Source: Chloroflexota bacterium
GTDB taxonomy: Bacteria; Chloroflexota; UBA5177; JANWHV01
Direction of reading: 5' to 3'
Length of the DNA stretch: 11,935 nucleotides
Assembly: GCA_025450255.1 (NCBI GenBank)
Contig: JANWHV010000025.1
Coordinates: 1-11,935 of the forward strand
A program made the translations under genes and the position numbers. Of the stretch, positions 6,339 through 11,935 are shown piece after piece. Position 1 is the first letter of the stretch. Each line of letters opens with the position of its first letter. A model generated the notes under the pieces. That model was not told the DNA's origin. It saw only the letters and a list, made by a program, of their open reading frames with translations, and did no database searches.

Positions 6339-8612
6339 TTAGTCGGCGCTGAGCACCCGCTGCTCGACCTCCAGCAACATGTTCTCGCCGCGCGCGTCGC
6401 GCTCCGTCAGCCGGAGCAGCAAAAATGGCGCCTCGGGTCCGCCATCCGGCGGCCACACGTGCCAGGAACGGCCGCCCGGCAGCGCCTCAATCGGCCAGCC
6501 CTCCGCTTCGAGCCGGCACGTACCGGCGCCTTCCCCGATCGCTTCCACCATGAGGGGCGCTGGGCCGGGGCGCCAGCGCCGCAGCGCCAGCCCGAAGCCG
6601 GCTCCGGTGTCCCGAACCTTGACCTCTATCCGGTCGCCGGGCAGCACCGCCAGAGCGAGCGTATGGCCGCGCCAGTGCAGTGCCGGAAAGCGCAGGGCCT
6701 GCCAGCCGGACGGCAATAGCGGATCGAGGGCCAGCGCTCGACGGTGCATCCTCAGTCCCGCGAAGCCGAACAACAGCACCTGCAGGGCGCCGCCGACCCC
6801 GGTGAGGAAGTTCACTTCGCCATTGGTGCGTGTCTCGGAGAGCGCGTAAAACGGGCCGTACAAGTGAGGACGGTAGCACGCGTCGAACAAGGCCAGCGCC
6901 TCCTCGCGCCGGCCAAGTTGCGCGGCCACGATCGCCGAGATGCTGCGACCCATGGCCGGCGCGTCGGGGTCGGTCACCCTCCTGTACGTGTCCAGGTTCA
7001 CACAAATACTTGTCTCGGAGAGCGGATGCTCCAGCGGGTAGGTGAGCAACTCGACGTCCGCCTGTTTGATCATCCGTCCGTCATAGCCGTCGAACTCCAG
7101 CACCAGATCGCCATTGCGCCGCAGGATCAGGCCATCCGCCACGTCCTGCCAGTGCGGCGGAGGGGCATGACCAAGCTCGTGGGCCGCCGCCGTCGCCGCG
7201 CGGAGGGCGGCACGGGCAGCGGCGTTGGTAAAAGCATTATTGTCTACATCCTCGGCATATTCGTCGGCGCAGATCACGTCCAGGATGGCGTAGCCGTCCG
7301 GAGCTTTCGTGACCCTGCTGGCCCAGAATTGCGCCGCGGCCTCCAGCACCGGCCAGCCCCGCTCGGCCAGCCAGGCGCGATCGCCCGTCGCCAGATAGTA
7401 TTGCCATTGCGCCAGGGCGACACAGGCGGTGATGTGGTGCTCCTTCAAGCCGGTACGCGCGATGGAAAGCGGCGTGGAATCGTCGCCGTCCGTGGCGCTC
7501 TCCCAGGGAAACATGGCGCCCTCGTAGCCCTCGGCGTGCGCTTGTTCGCGGGCGGCAAGCAGCCGATCCTGGCGATAGGCGACGATGCCGCGCGCCACGT
7601 CCGGGTGCATCAACAACAGCGGCGGAAACATCCAGGTGTCGGCGTCCCAGAAAATATGGCCGTTATAGCCGAGGCTGGAGAGCCCCATGGGCGCGACGCT
7701 GGCGTCCACGCCGGCGCGCAAGCTGCACAACAGCGCAAAGGCGCCGGCGCGCACGAAGCGCTGGACCTCGTCGTCGCCCTCCACCACGATGCTGGCTCGC
7801 CACAATGCTTCCCACGCCGCTTCGTGGTCGGCCAGCAGGCGCGCCGGCCCCAGCGAACGCGCGCGCGATAGCTCGGCCAGGGCGGCCTCGCGCGGCCGCG
7901 CCGCCGTGCGATCGGTGTGTATCGACACAAGCCAGATTACGACCTTCGGGCTGCCGGGCTCGAGCGCGACGCGGATCGCGGCATGACCCGGCGTCACGCG
8001 GCCTGACTGCCCATCCTGAAAGAGGACGCCCGCCGCCGCCAGACCGACATCACGCTCCACGGTCCGCGCTTCGGCCCATATCTGGCCAGGCTCCGCGCAT
8101 CCCCGCGCCGCTCGGCGCAGGTGCGGACCCGTCGCGTCCAGATCTGCCTGAACTTCTACCTCGCACGCGCGACCGGCCTCCAGGCTGAGCACGATCAACG
8201 CCAGATGCGGCTTATGCCGCAAGACGGCCTGCGTCGTCTGGACGCGCACGAATCCGCCGTCCACGGCCCAGTCGTGGGTGGTTTCGGCAAGGCCGCGGCG
8301 CACGTCCAGGGTCTGTTCATAGTCATGGGCCAGCGAAGGGTGCAGCGCCTCGCCGGCCATGCTCAGGCGAAGCATATTCCAGGCGGGTAAAGGGACCGGC
8401 CGCTCCACTTCCTCACCCTCGGCGCGGTCAAACAAGCCGGCCATGAGATGGAGCGGCGTACCGGCATCCCCAGCCAGCCCGCCCTCGGCCACCAGTTGCG
8501 CCGCCAGCAAGCCATTGCCCAGGTAGCCGCGCAGCCACGGCTCCCGATCGCTGGTATGCATCCGCCAGTCCGCCGGCGATGGGTGGGTGTGGATGTTAGT
8601 GGACGCGCTCAC
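6339..8612 (-). CDS. Glycoside hydrolase family 65 enzyme, hydrolase (alpha-glucosidase) type
   Basis: The 757-aa protein has the GH65 layout: an N-terminal beta-sandwich starting at YLGNG (30-34), an (alpha/alpha)6 barrel with YNGHIFWDADTW and GAMFPWESA, and a small C-terminal beta domain. The candidate catalytic residues are D323 (FWD), E451 (ADEYAEDVDNNAFTN) and E593 (ALSETRTNGEVNFLTG). From memory, human PGGHG uses Asp301, Glu430 and Glu574, and the spacings nearly match (128/142 here, 129/144 there). The phosphorylase phosphate-binding motif (VHESSLSP type) is absent and IKQADVELLTYPL is hydrolase-like. It likely cleaves an alpha-glucosidic disaccharide (kojibiose, trehalose or similar) in the cytoplasm, as no signal peptide is seen. 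GTG 8612 is preferred: GGAGG lies seven bases upstream and it overlaps the previous stop as GTGA. The in-frame GTG at 8633 lacks this support. Confidence 0.9.
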   Translation of the reverse strand: MSASTNIHTHPSPADWRMHTSDREPWLRGYLGNGLLAAQLVAEGGLAGDAGTPLHLMAGLFDRAEGEEVERPVPLPAWNMLRLSMAGEALHPSLAHDYEQTLDVRRGLAETTHDWAVDGGFVRVQTTQAVLRHKPHLALIVLSLEAGRACEVEVQADLDATGPHLRRAARGCAEPGQIWAEARTVERDVGLAAAGVLFQDGQSGRVTPGHAAIRVALEPGSPKVVIWLVSIHTDRTAARPREAALAELSRARSLGPARLLADHEAAWEALWRASIVVEGDDEVQRFVRAGAFALLCSLRAGVDASVAPMGLSSLGYNGHIFWDADTWMFPPLLLMHPDVARGIVAYRQDRLLAAREQAHAEGYEGAMFPWESATDGDDSTPLSIARTGLKEHHITACVALAQWQYYLATGDRAWLAERGWPVLEAAAQFWASRVTKAPDGYAILDVICADEYAEDVDNNAFTNAAARAALRAATAAAHELGHAPPPHWQDVADGLILRRNGDLVLEFDGYDGRMIKQADVELLTYPLEHPLSETSICVNLDTYRRVTDPDAPAMGRSISAIVAAQLGRREEALALFDACYRPHLYGPFYALSETRTNGEVNFLTGVGGALQVLLFGFAGLRMHRRALALDPLLPSGWQALRFPALHWRGHTLALAVLPGDRIEVKVRDTGAGFGLALRRWRPGPAPLMVEAIGEGAGTCRLEAEGWPIEALPGGRSWHVWPPDGGPEAPFLLLRLTERDARGENMLLEVEQRVLSAD

Positions 8613-10684
8613 GCCGAGGCCTCCAGCGTACACTCCAGTTGCTCACCCGCCCGCAGGCAGACGGATCGGCGGCTCTTGCCCAGGGACAGCGTCCCCCGCC
8701 ATGGCTGCGCGCGCTCGTTGCGCGCGAGCACCGTGGCCTTGCCCGCCGCGAAGTGAGCGTCCAGCCGCAGGCCGCCGGCCAGGAAACCGCGGAACGAACA
8801 TTCGTCCCAACCCAACTGGCGGCCCGCGAAGAGCCGCACCTCGCTGCCATGGCGTTGCAACAACATGGCGTGCAGGGCGCCGCACAGAGCGGCCTGGGCC
8901 GTGCTGAAGTACTGCATGTTCCAGCGCCCTTCAGAGTCGATGTACTCCGTGCAGCCGCCCTGCGCGCATAGCGCGGGCCGGGCCAGATCCAGTTGTTCCC
9001 ACGCGGCGGCGGTCTCGCCCTGATAGGCGAGGATACGCGCCAGCACGCCGGCGGACCAGGGAAAGCCCAGCTCATTGTTACCGTGGCCCGCCATCCTGCC
9101 CGCGTAGCGCGCCTGATACGCGGCAGCGGTCGCGATGGCGCGACGGTCGGTTGGGGAGACGGCATCGGCCGGGTAGATCGGCGACAGCGAGCTGGTATTC
9201 AGACGATCCTCATCGCTCGATGCCTGGAAGTAGCGCCCATTGAAGAGCGAGGACATGGTGGGCGTGAGGCGTCTGGCTGCCGCCACGCAGCGCCTGCCCA
9301 ACTCTCGCTCGCGTCCTAGCAGGCGCGACGCCAAAGCCACCGCGCGCAGCAGGCTCAGGCACGCGGCCACCGTGGCCCCGTCGTTCACTACCGGCTGGGC
9401 TGCCTCGTGCGACCCGACCAGCGGCCGTGTCACCAGTCTGCCGTCGTGCTCCACCAATACGGCGCGCAGGAGGAAGGCGGCGGCGCCCGTCATCAAGTCG
9501 TACCCTTCGGCCAGCGCATCGAGATCCCCGCTCGCCCGATAGTCGTCCATCACCATCTTCGCGAGCAAGGGCGTATTGTGGACCTGGAAGCGCTGCTGCA
9601 GCCAGGGGACATAGGCACGCTCGCCGCGGTGCGTGGTCTCCCAATCCCAGTGCAGTCCAGGGGCATCGAAGACGGCGCGGGCGTTCGCGGCGGCGGCGGC
9701 GCGCGTGCGGGCCAGGTAGCGCCAGGCCTCGCGCGCCTCTGACAGGTGGCCGGCCTCCAGCAGGGCGCGTTGCACGAAGGCGCCGTCCCAGAAGACATGA
9801 GAGTTATAGGTGCGCCGCAGGTTATTGACCGGCAAGCCGCCGGATTCGCGGTTCTGCATGGCGCGGAACATGTACATGCTGAAGGCGTGCAGGCGCTGGT
9901 ACTCGACATCCGGCACCCGCACCGCGGGTGGCGGTTCCGGTGCGTCCAGATCGGGATACGCCGGCACGCGCTGCCAGGCGCCCGCTTCGGCGGCGTAGCG
10001 GCTGCTCTCCAGTACGGCCCACCAGGCCATGCGCCGGCCGCGAAGGTCAGCCGAGACGCGCCGCTGGTCCGTGTCCTCGCGCGCGACGCGTATCGTTTGC
10101 CCAGGGGAGTCGAGGCAGGGCGCGAGTCGAATCTCGCATGTCTCGGCGCCCACGGCATAGCGCAAACCGATGCCCTCGGCGGCGCGGACGACGCCGGCTG
10201 CCGGATCCGCCTGCTCGACGTCCTCGGGCCACAGCCCTGGCGCCACGCGCGCTCGAACCCACAGCTCAACCGGCGCCCGCAGGTCAAAGAGCAAGGCCGG
10301 GCGATCCGGGGCCAGGAACGCGCGAATCTCCACCGGCACGCCGCCATAGCTTGCCTTCGTCGACAATATGCCGGTGCTCGGCGAGAACCGCTGTTCGGAG
10401 TCGAGCACCGGCAGCGGCGCGCCCCGGTCGTCAAGCACGTCGAACCAGGCCCGCCCCAGCGGCGCAAGCTGGAAGTTGGTGCCGCCCGGCGGCGCGGTCA
10501 TATACGCCGCCACATCGTCGCCGGGCTGAAACTGGCGCGTATCAGGATAATAGAGGTCGGATTTATACCAGTAGCAGCGGTCCAGGCCGTGGGCGGCATC
10601 CGGCGTCATGCCGCCGCCTGGGCCGATCAGCACCGCGTCGATGCCGTTACCCAGGTACTGGTGATAGGACTCTCGCGCGCTCAC
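8609..10684 (-). CDS. GH65-like six-hairpin glycosidase of unknown specificity
   Basis: The 691-aa protein is a distant relative of its downstream neighbour. It also opens with YHQYLGNG (7-14), has a beta-rich N-terminal half (about 1-260), and enters an (alpha/alpha)6 barrel with TYNSHVFWDGAF, paralleling YNGHIFWDADTW. Candidate catalytic residues are D300 (FWD) and E427 (GSHEAAQPVVND), 127 residues apart against 128 in the neighbour, with E580 or E585 (CTEYIDSEGRW) near the place of the second carboxylate. The KQADV segment of GH65 is not obvious. No signal peptide is seen. The start is a GTG overlapping the LacI stop (GTGA), with no strong Shine-Dalgarno, so translation is probably coupled. 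It most likely acts on a related oligosaccharide or glycoside. It could be a phosphorylase or an inactive partner. Confidence 0.82.
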   Translation of the reverse strand: MSARESYHQYLGNGIDAVLIGPGGGMTPDAAHGLDRCYWYKSDLYYPDTRQFQPGDDVAAYMTAPPGGTNFQLAPLGRAWFDVLDDRGAPLPVLDSEQRFSPSTGILSTKASYGGVPVEIRAFLAPDRPALLFDLRAPVELWVRARVAPGLWPEDVEQADPAAGVVRAAEGIGLRYAVGAETCEIRLAPCLDSPGQTIRVAREDTDQRRVSADLRGRRMAWWAVLESSRYAAEAGAWQRVPAYPDLDAPEPPPAVRVPDVEYQRLHAFSMYMFRAMQNRESGGLPVNNLRRTYNSHVFWDGAFVQRALLEAGHLSEAREAWRYLARTRAAAAANARAVFDAPGLHWDWETTHRGERAYVPWLQQRFQVHNTPLLAKMVMDDYRASGDLDALAEGYDLMTGAAAFLLRAVLVEHDGRLVTRPLVGSHEAAQPVVNDGATVAACLSLLRAVALASRLLGRERELGRRCVAAARRLTPTMSSLFNGRYFQASSDEDRLNTSSLSPIYPADAVSPTDRRAIATAAAYQARYAGRMAGHGNNELGFPWSAGVLARILAYQGETAAAWEQLDLARPALCAQGGCTEYIDSEGRWNMQYFSTAQAALCGALHAMLLQRHGSEVRLFAGRQLGWDECSFRGFLAGGLRLDAHFAAGKATVLARNERAQPWRGTLSLGKSRRSVCLRAGEQLECTLEASA

Positions 10685-11700
10685 GGTACGCGCGGCGCGG
10701 CGGTAGACTCTCGCACGATCAAGGAGGGCGGGACCAACTCATGGGATGGCGGATGGCCGTCGCCACGCAGTTGTTGGATGAGCATCGCCGCGACCCGACT
10801 GCCGATCATCTGATTGTCCTGCCGCACGCTGGTAAGGGGTGGCTCGGTGTGCTGAGTGACCAGCGTATCGTCGAATGCGATGAGTGACATATCTTCAGGA
10901 ACCCGGATGCCTAGGCCGCGTAGGGCGCGCAGGGCGCCGGCCGCCAGGAAATCGGCACAGGCGATCAGTGCCGTAGGAGGCTCGTCCAGGGCCATGAATT
11001 GTCGCGTCGCCTCGGACGGATCGCTCGACACGTCGAGGTCCTCGACCACGATGCGGTCATCGTAGGGAATGCCCGCGGCGAACAATGCATCGAGATAGCC
11101 TTCATGCCTGAAATGCGTGAACGAAAAGGCACGCGGCGCGCCGAGGTAGCCGATGCGCCGATGGCCCAGCGCCAATAGATGCTCGACGGCGGTACGAACC
11201 CCGCTTGCGCCGTCGACGTCGACCCATGAAAAGTCGTCATGGCCCAACACCCGGCCAAAAGCCACGAACGGCGCGTGGCTCTGGCGCAGATATGAGATGC
11301 GCGGATCGCGGACGCGAATGTCGCACACGATCACGCCGTCGACCCGGCGCGAGCGCACCAGGCGCTGATAATGGGCGTGCTCGGCGTGCAAATCCTTCCC
11401 CGTGCAGAGGACCAGGTCGAACCCGGCGTCGCCGCAGACTGTCGTGACGCCCGCTATAAACTCCAGCCAGAAACTATCGACGTAGCGGTGCACGAGCTGC
11501 GGGATGACCAGGCCCACGGCGTTGACCCGCGTTCCCTGCAGGCTGCGGGCGATATGATTGGGGTGGTAGCCAAGATCGGACGCCACGCGGACGACCAGCG
11601 CGCGCGTCGCCGAGGCGACGTCATCGTGGTTATTGAGCGCGCGCGAGGCAGTGGTTACCGAGAGACCGGCCGTGCGCGCCACGTCCTTGATCGTCGTCAA
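10681..11700 (-). CDS. LacI-family transcriptional regulator
   Basis: The 339-aa protein has a textbook LacI architecture. The N-terminal helix-turn-helix (residues 3-22, TIKDVARTAGLSVTTASRAL) is followed by the hinge helix (PNHIARSLQ), then a periplasmic-binding-protein-like sensor domain (about 60-330) with VDGVIVCD, GHRRIGYLGAP, ALIACADFLAAGAL, IRVPEDMSLIAFDD and PLTSVRQDN. It presumably binds a sugar and controls the two GH65-type genes it is co-transcribed with. The start is TTG at 11700: the frame gives the conserved TTIKDVA beginning, and GAGGG lies upstream at suitable spacing. The rare TTG start may keep its level low. A CGAAACGTTT operator 14-21 bp upstream suggests autoregulation. 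Confidence 0.95.
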   Translation of the reverse strand: MTTIKDVARTAGLSVTTASRALNNHDDVASATRALVVRVASDLGYHPNHIARSLQGTRVNAVGLVIPQLVHRYVDSFWLEFIAGVTTVCGDAGFDLVLCTGKDLHAEHAHYQRLVRSRRVDGVIVCDIRVRDPRISYLRQSHAPFVAFGRVLGHDDFSWVDVDGASGVRTAVEHLLALGHRRIGYLGAPRAFSFTHFRHEGYLDALFAAGIPYDDRIVVEDLDVSSDPSEATRQFMALDEPPTALIACADFLAAGALRALRGLGIRVPEDMSLIAFDDTLVTQHTEPPLTSVRQDNQMIGSRVAAMLIQQLRGDGHPPSHELVPPSLIVRESTAAPRVP

Positions 11701-11713
11701 GGTCCCGCCCTCG

Positions 11714-11721
11714 AAACGTTT
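11714..11721. promoter_or_regulatory. LacI-type operator, proximal copy
   Basis: AAACGTTT is a perfect palindrome within CGAAACGTTTTG and matches the core of LacI/GalR-family operators with a central CG. It lies between the predicted transcription start (about 11734) and the TTG start of the regulator, at about +14 to +21. Binding there would block transcript elongation or promoter escape. A second copy is present at the right edge. Confidence 0.7.
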
Positions 11722-11740
11722 TGGAACACTGTCATACCCG

Positions 11741-11769
11741 ATGATAAGTGGCTATTGTAGCACTGTCAA
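11741..11769 (-). promoter_or_regulatory. Sigma70-type promoter of the lacI-GH65 operon
   Basis: On the minus strand a perfect TTGACA (11764-11769) is followed after exactly 17 bases by TATCAT (11741-11746), one mismatch from TATAAT. The predicted transcript starts near 11734, giving a leader of about 34 bases to the TTG start. This is the best promoter in the window. Confidence 0.75.
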
Positions 11770-11884
11770 CCCGCGCCGGTGAGTGCATCGGGGCCGCGTA
11801 TGCCGGCGATCGCGCCAATCCCACCGATACTGACACATGCCGAAGGGCACGGAAGCGCGAAATCGCGCCGAGGGCGTGAAAATG

Positions 11885-11920
11885 GGCCGGCGGCACGGGC
11901 GCTGCTCTCTTGCGCCGGCC
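11885..11920 (+). repeat. GC-rich inverted repeat upstream of the edge RBS
   Basis: GGCCGGCG (11885-11892) and CGCCGGCC (11913-11920) are perfect 8-bp complements around a 20-base loop. They could form a stable hairpin in the leader of the rightward gene, ending just before the operator and the RBS. Confidence 0.45.
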
Positions 11921-11921
11921 G

Positions 11922-11929
11922 AAACGTTT
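11922..11929. promoter_or_regulatory. LacI-type operator, distal copy
   Basis: A second AAACGTTT in the context CGAAACGTTTAG shares ten bases, CGAAACGTTT, with the proximal operator. The centres are 208 bp apart, close to 20 helical turns, which would allow looping by a tetrameric regulator. It directly adjoins the ribosome binding site at the window end, so the divergent gene is probably under the same regulator. Confidence 0.65.
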
Positions 11930-11935
11930 AGGAGG
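11927..11935 (+). promoter_or_regulatory. Ribosome binding site of a rightward gene beyond the window
   Basis: TTTAGGAGG at the very end is a near-perfect Shine-Dalgarno for a plus-strand gene whose start codon should lie a few bases past the edge. By analogy with LacI-controlled GH65 loci, a sugar transporter component is a plausible product, but nothing of it is visible. Confidence 0.5.

Larger units (their letters stand above)
11701..11935. other. Divergent control region at the right edge
   Basis: This 235-bp stretch has no coding frame I would support. From left to right it holds the RBS and proximal operator of the lacI operon, its promoter, a repeated CACTGTCA (11727-11734 and 11761-11768), a GCGCGA-AA-TCGCGC dyad (11855-11868), a GGCCGGCG/CGCCGGCC inverted repeat (11885-11892, 11913-11920), a second operator, and an RBS. 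I find no convincing rightward promoter. Confidence 0.6.

Noticed and set aside
6744..7871. Rightward 375-codon frame opposite the GH65 gene
   Set aside because: Antisense shadow; the GH65 catalytic motifs lie on the minus strand.
8613..8633. GTG at 8633 as the GH65 start
   Set aside because: GGAGG lies inside this stretch at the right distance for GTG 8612, which also forms the GTGA overlap.
9746..10887. Two overlapping rightward frames (355 and 319 codons) opposite the GH65-like gene and the end of lacI
   Set aside because: They cross the junction of two recognisable genes in other frames and are Arg/Pro/Ala-rich without domains.
1..11935. tRNA, rRNA, CRISPR, insertion sequences or terminal repeats
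   Set aside because: No cloverleaf-like segment, regularly spaced repeats, transposase motifs or long direct/inverted repeats were seen by eye in either strand.

Overview
This is a GC-rich bacterial window with overlapping or closely spaced genes, strong GGAGG-type ribosome binding sites and frequent GTG/TTG starts. The mix of a type-2 tryptophan synthase beta chain without trpA, an HPr-kinase-like gene remnant, a LacI regulator with GH65-type sugar enzymes and a long nicotinamidase-like hydrolase suggests an environmental heterotrophic bacterium. My best guess is Chloroflexota, but that is inference from gene style and no phylogenetic marker is present. I see no tRNA, rRNA, CRISPR array or insertion sequence.

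Left part (1-3150). A leftward gene starts at about 57 and runs off the edge behind a TATAAT-type promoter. Next to it is a leftward 354-aa isochorismatase/nicotinamidase-fold cysteine hydrolase (146-1210). A 311-bp divergent spacer separates it from a rightward pair: a PilZ-domain protein with an extra N-terminal domain (1522-2343), then 9 bp later a GNAT acetyltransferase (2353-3150).

Middle (3151-6319). A leftward fragment that looks like the N-terminus of an HprK-like kinase (3239-3574), without its kinase domain, lies before a structured leader. The leader precedes a rightward trpB2 (3675-5051), a MmcQ/YjbR protein 9 bp further on (5061-5429), and a probably exported LssY_C-domain protein (5639-6319).

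Right part (6339-11935). A compact leftward operon encodes a LacI-family regulator (TTG start), an uncharacterised GH65-like six-hairpin protein (GTG start) and a canonical GH65 enzyme of the hydrolase type (GTG start). Each junction is a 4-base GTGA stop/start overlap. A near-consensus promoter (TTGACA-17-TATCAT) drives it, with a CGAAACGTTT operator just downstream of the predicted transcription start. A second copy of the operator lies about 208 bp away at the right edge, directly in front of a TTTAGGAGG ribosome binding site for a divergent gene beyond the window. The layout reads as a sugar-responsive module: the regulator senses an intracellular glycoside, controls its own operon and probably the divergent gene (perhaps a transporter), and the two (alpha/alpha)6-barrel enzymes process the sugar in the cytoplasm.

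The most interesting points are the tandem GH65/GH65-like pair with matched catalytic-residue spacing, the paired operators, the nested hairpin leader of trpB2, and the HprK-like remnant.
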